Below, one piece after another: positions 14,342 to 15,173 of a stretch of DNA of 15,173 nucleotides. This DNA is from Bacteroidota bacterium (GTDB lineage Bacteria; Bacteroidota; Bacteroidia; Flavobacteriales; Schleiferiaceae). Location of the stretch: assembly GCA_003023665.1 (NCBI GenBank), contig PXYR01000031.1, forward strand, positions 1 to 15,173. The letters are read 5' to 3'. The notes beneath the pieces were generated by a model, which did not search any database, was not told the origin of the DNA, and worked only from the letters and a program-made list of their open reading frames with translations. A program made the translations under genes and the position numbers. Each line of letters starts with the position of its first letter. Within the stretch, counting starts at the first letter, position 1.

Positions 14342-14994
14342 TTATTCATAAGGAAGGTAAAGGAACATTAGGACTTGTTTTTATAGTATTATTTGCCGTA
14401 AACGCCTTGATTCAATGGGCAGTAGAAAACCAAGTGATAGAGGTTTTGACACTTGCAATTAGCGTAATACTTTATGTAATTGTTCTTCAATTTTTCCGCA
14501 ATCCAAAACGGGTGGTACAGGTGAATCCAAATGGAATTATCTGTCCGGCTGACGGAAAAGTGGTAACTATAGAAGAAGTCTATGAAGACGAGGTATTACA
14601 GACAAAGTGCATTCAAATGTCCATTTTCATGTCACCATTCAATGTGCATGTAAATCGATTCCCTCTAGGAGGAAAGGTAAAGACCGCCATTCATCACAAA
14701 GGGAAATTTCTTGTAGCATGGCATCCAAAGAGTTCTTCATTAAATGAGCGAACCACTGTAGCCGTTGAAAATAAAATTTGGGGAACCGTAGTCTTTAGAC
14801 AAATTGCAGGCGCTGTAGCGCGGAGAATTGTTATGTATGCCAAACCTGGCGATATGGCCGCACAGGGTTCTGAATTCGGATTTATTAAATTCGGATCGAG
14901 GGTGGATATATTTCTTCCCTTAGACTGTAAAATTCTGGTCAAAGAAGGAGAGGTAGTAAAAGGTGCTAAAACCGTTCTTGCAGCGCGCGCGTAA
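14338..14994 (+). CDS. psd: Phosphatidylserine decarboxylase, short archaetidylserine-decarboxylase type
   Basis: The 218-residue protein has an N-terminal pair of hydrophobic segments (TLGLVFIVLFAVNALIQWAV and LAISVILYVIVLQFF), then RNPKRVVQVNPNGIICPADGKV, MSIFMSPFNVHVNRFPLGGKV and the self-cleavage motif FIKFGSRVD. In this short PSD class the chain cuts itself between Gly186 and Ser187, and the serine becomes the pyruvoyl cofactor; the Arg after GS replaces the Thr of the E. coli LGST motif, as is usual here. It decarboxylates phosphatidylserine to phosphatidylethanolamine at the inner membrane. Its start overlaps the cdsA stop. It ends two bases before the convergent cytidylate kinase stop. 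Confidence 0.94.
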   Translation: MIIHKEGKGTLGLVFIVLFAVNALIQWAVENQVIEVLTLAISVILYVIVLQFFRNPKRVVQVNPNGIICPADGKVVTIEEVYEDEVLQTKCIQMSIFMSPFNVHVNRFPLGGKVKTAIHHKGKFLVAWHPKSSSLNERTTVAVENKIWGTVVFRQIAGAVARRIVMYAKPGDMAAQGSEFGFIKFGSRVDIFLPLDCKILVKEGEVVKGAKTVLAARA

Positions 14995-14996
14995 TC

Positions 14997-15173
14997 TTAC
15001 TTCTTCAGATCATTTATCCAACCTAAGACTAGATTGAACTGCTCTTTCCTATTTATTTCACTATTATCTAGTATTCTTGCGTCAGAAGCTGCGATTAATG
15101 GAGAATCTGCGCGCTCCATATCCGATTTATCGCGACTTTTTAAATTTTCCAAAACCTCATTCAAGGAATAATC
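14997..15173 (-). CDS. cmk: Cytidylate kinase, C-terminal part only
   Basis: On the minus strand an open frame runs from the window edge to a TAA at 14997-14999, giving 58 residues of a gene that starts beyond base 15173. It reads LNEVLENLKSRDKSDMERA, then SPLIAASDARILDNSEI and a final LGWINDLKK. This is the end of the NMP-kinase fold of CMP kinase: RDxxDxxR, SPLxxAxDA and a D-S/T pair. The enzyme phosphorylates CMP and dCMP with ATP. It converges on psd with only two bases between the stops. The piece is short, but the motif order is specific. Confidence 0.85.
   Translation of the reverse strand, partial: DYSLNEVLENLKSRDKSDMERADSPLIAASDARILDNSEINRKEQFNLVLGWINDLKK

Noticed and set aside
1..15173. 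Search for defence systems, transposases, CRISPR arrays, tRNA or phage genes
   Set aside because: Every stretch longer than about 120 bases is accounted for by recognised or bounded protein genes; no transposase or integrase motif, no spaced short repeats and no cloverleaf were seen.

Overview
The window is a gene-dense stretch of a Bacteroidota chromosome, most likely from the Flavobacteriales. Four things point there: a secreted protein with a type IX secretion (T9SS) C-terminal sorting domain, a kinase-less membrane PASTA protein, TAnnTTTG-type -7 boxes in place of sigma70 boxes, and the run ddl-coaD-Nudix-pyrE-birA-rsfS-ftsH-LUD-cdsA-psd, an order I recognise from this phylum. Shine-Dalgarno sequences are essentially absent and base composition looks uniform. 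I see no mobile element, CRISPR array, tRNA or rRNA.

Left part (1-6817). The 3' part of a family 4 glycosyltransferase reads rightward and overlaps, tail to tail, an LPP20-like lipoprotein gene. Leftward lies a closely packed series, in transcription order: PASTA protein, T9SS-secreted protein, RluD pseudouridine synthase, a di-heme MauG/cytochrome c peroxidase lipoprotein, a YdeI/OmpD-associated (DUF1905-like) protein and the LPP20-like lipoprotein. Junctions between the first five genes are short or overlapping, so this is probably one operon. The peroxidase gene carries an in-frame 123-bp tandem duplication that doubles its lipoprotein signal and lipobox.

Middle part (6818-10306). The PASTA gene is divergent from ddl-coaD (cell-wall dipeptide synthesis and coenzyme A). 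A leftward Nudix gene fills the space between coaD and pyrE with no spare base: its stop shares a CTAG with the coaD stop and its ATG shares a CATG with the pyrE ATG. pyrE then converges on birA, a biotin-protein ligase without a DNA-binding domain.

Right part (10307-15173). rsfS and ftsH form one unit that ends at a strong intrinsic terminator. A good -7 box then starts LUD-cdsA-psd, in which a LUD-domain protein is joined to two phospholipid enzymes (CDP-diacylglycerol synthesis, then phosphatidylserine decarboxylation to phosphatidylethanolamine). The window closes with the C-terminus of a leftward cytidylate kinase.

Most of the window is ordinary housekeeping sequence. I did not find a convincing new multi-gene system. 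The points most worth a second look are the duplicated lipoprotein signal and the zero-spacing Nudix gene.
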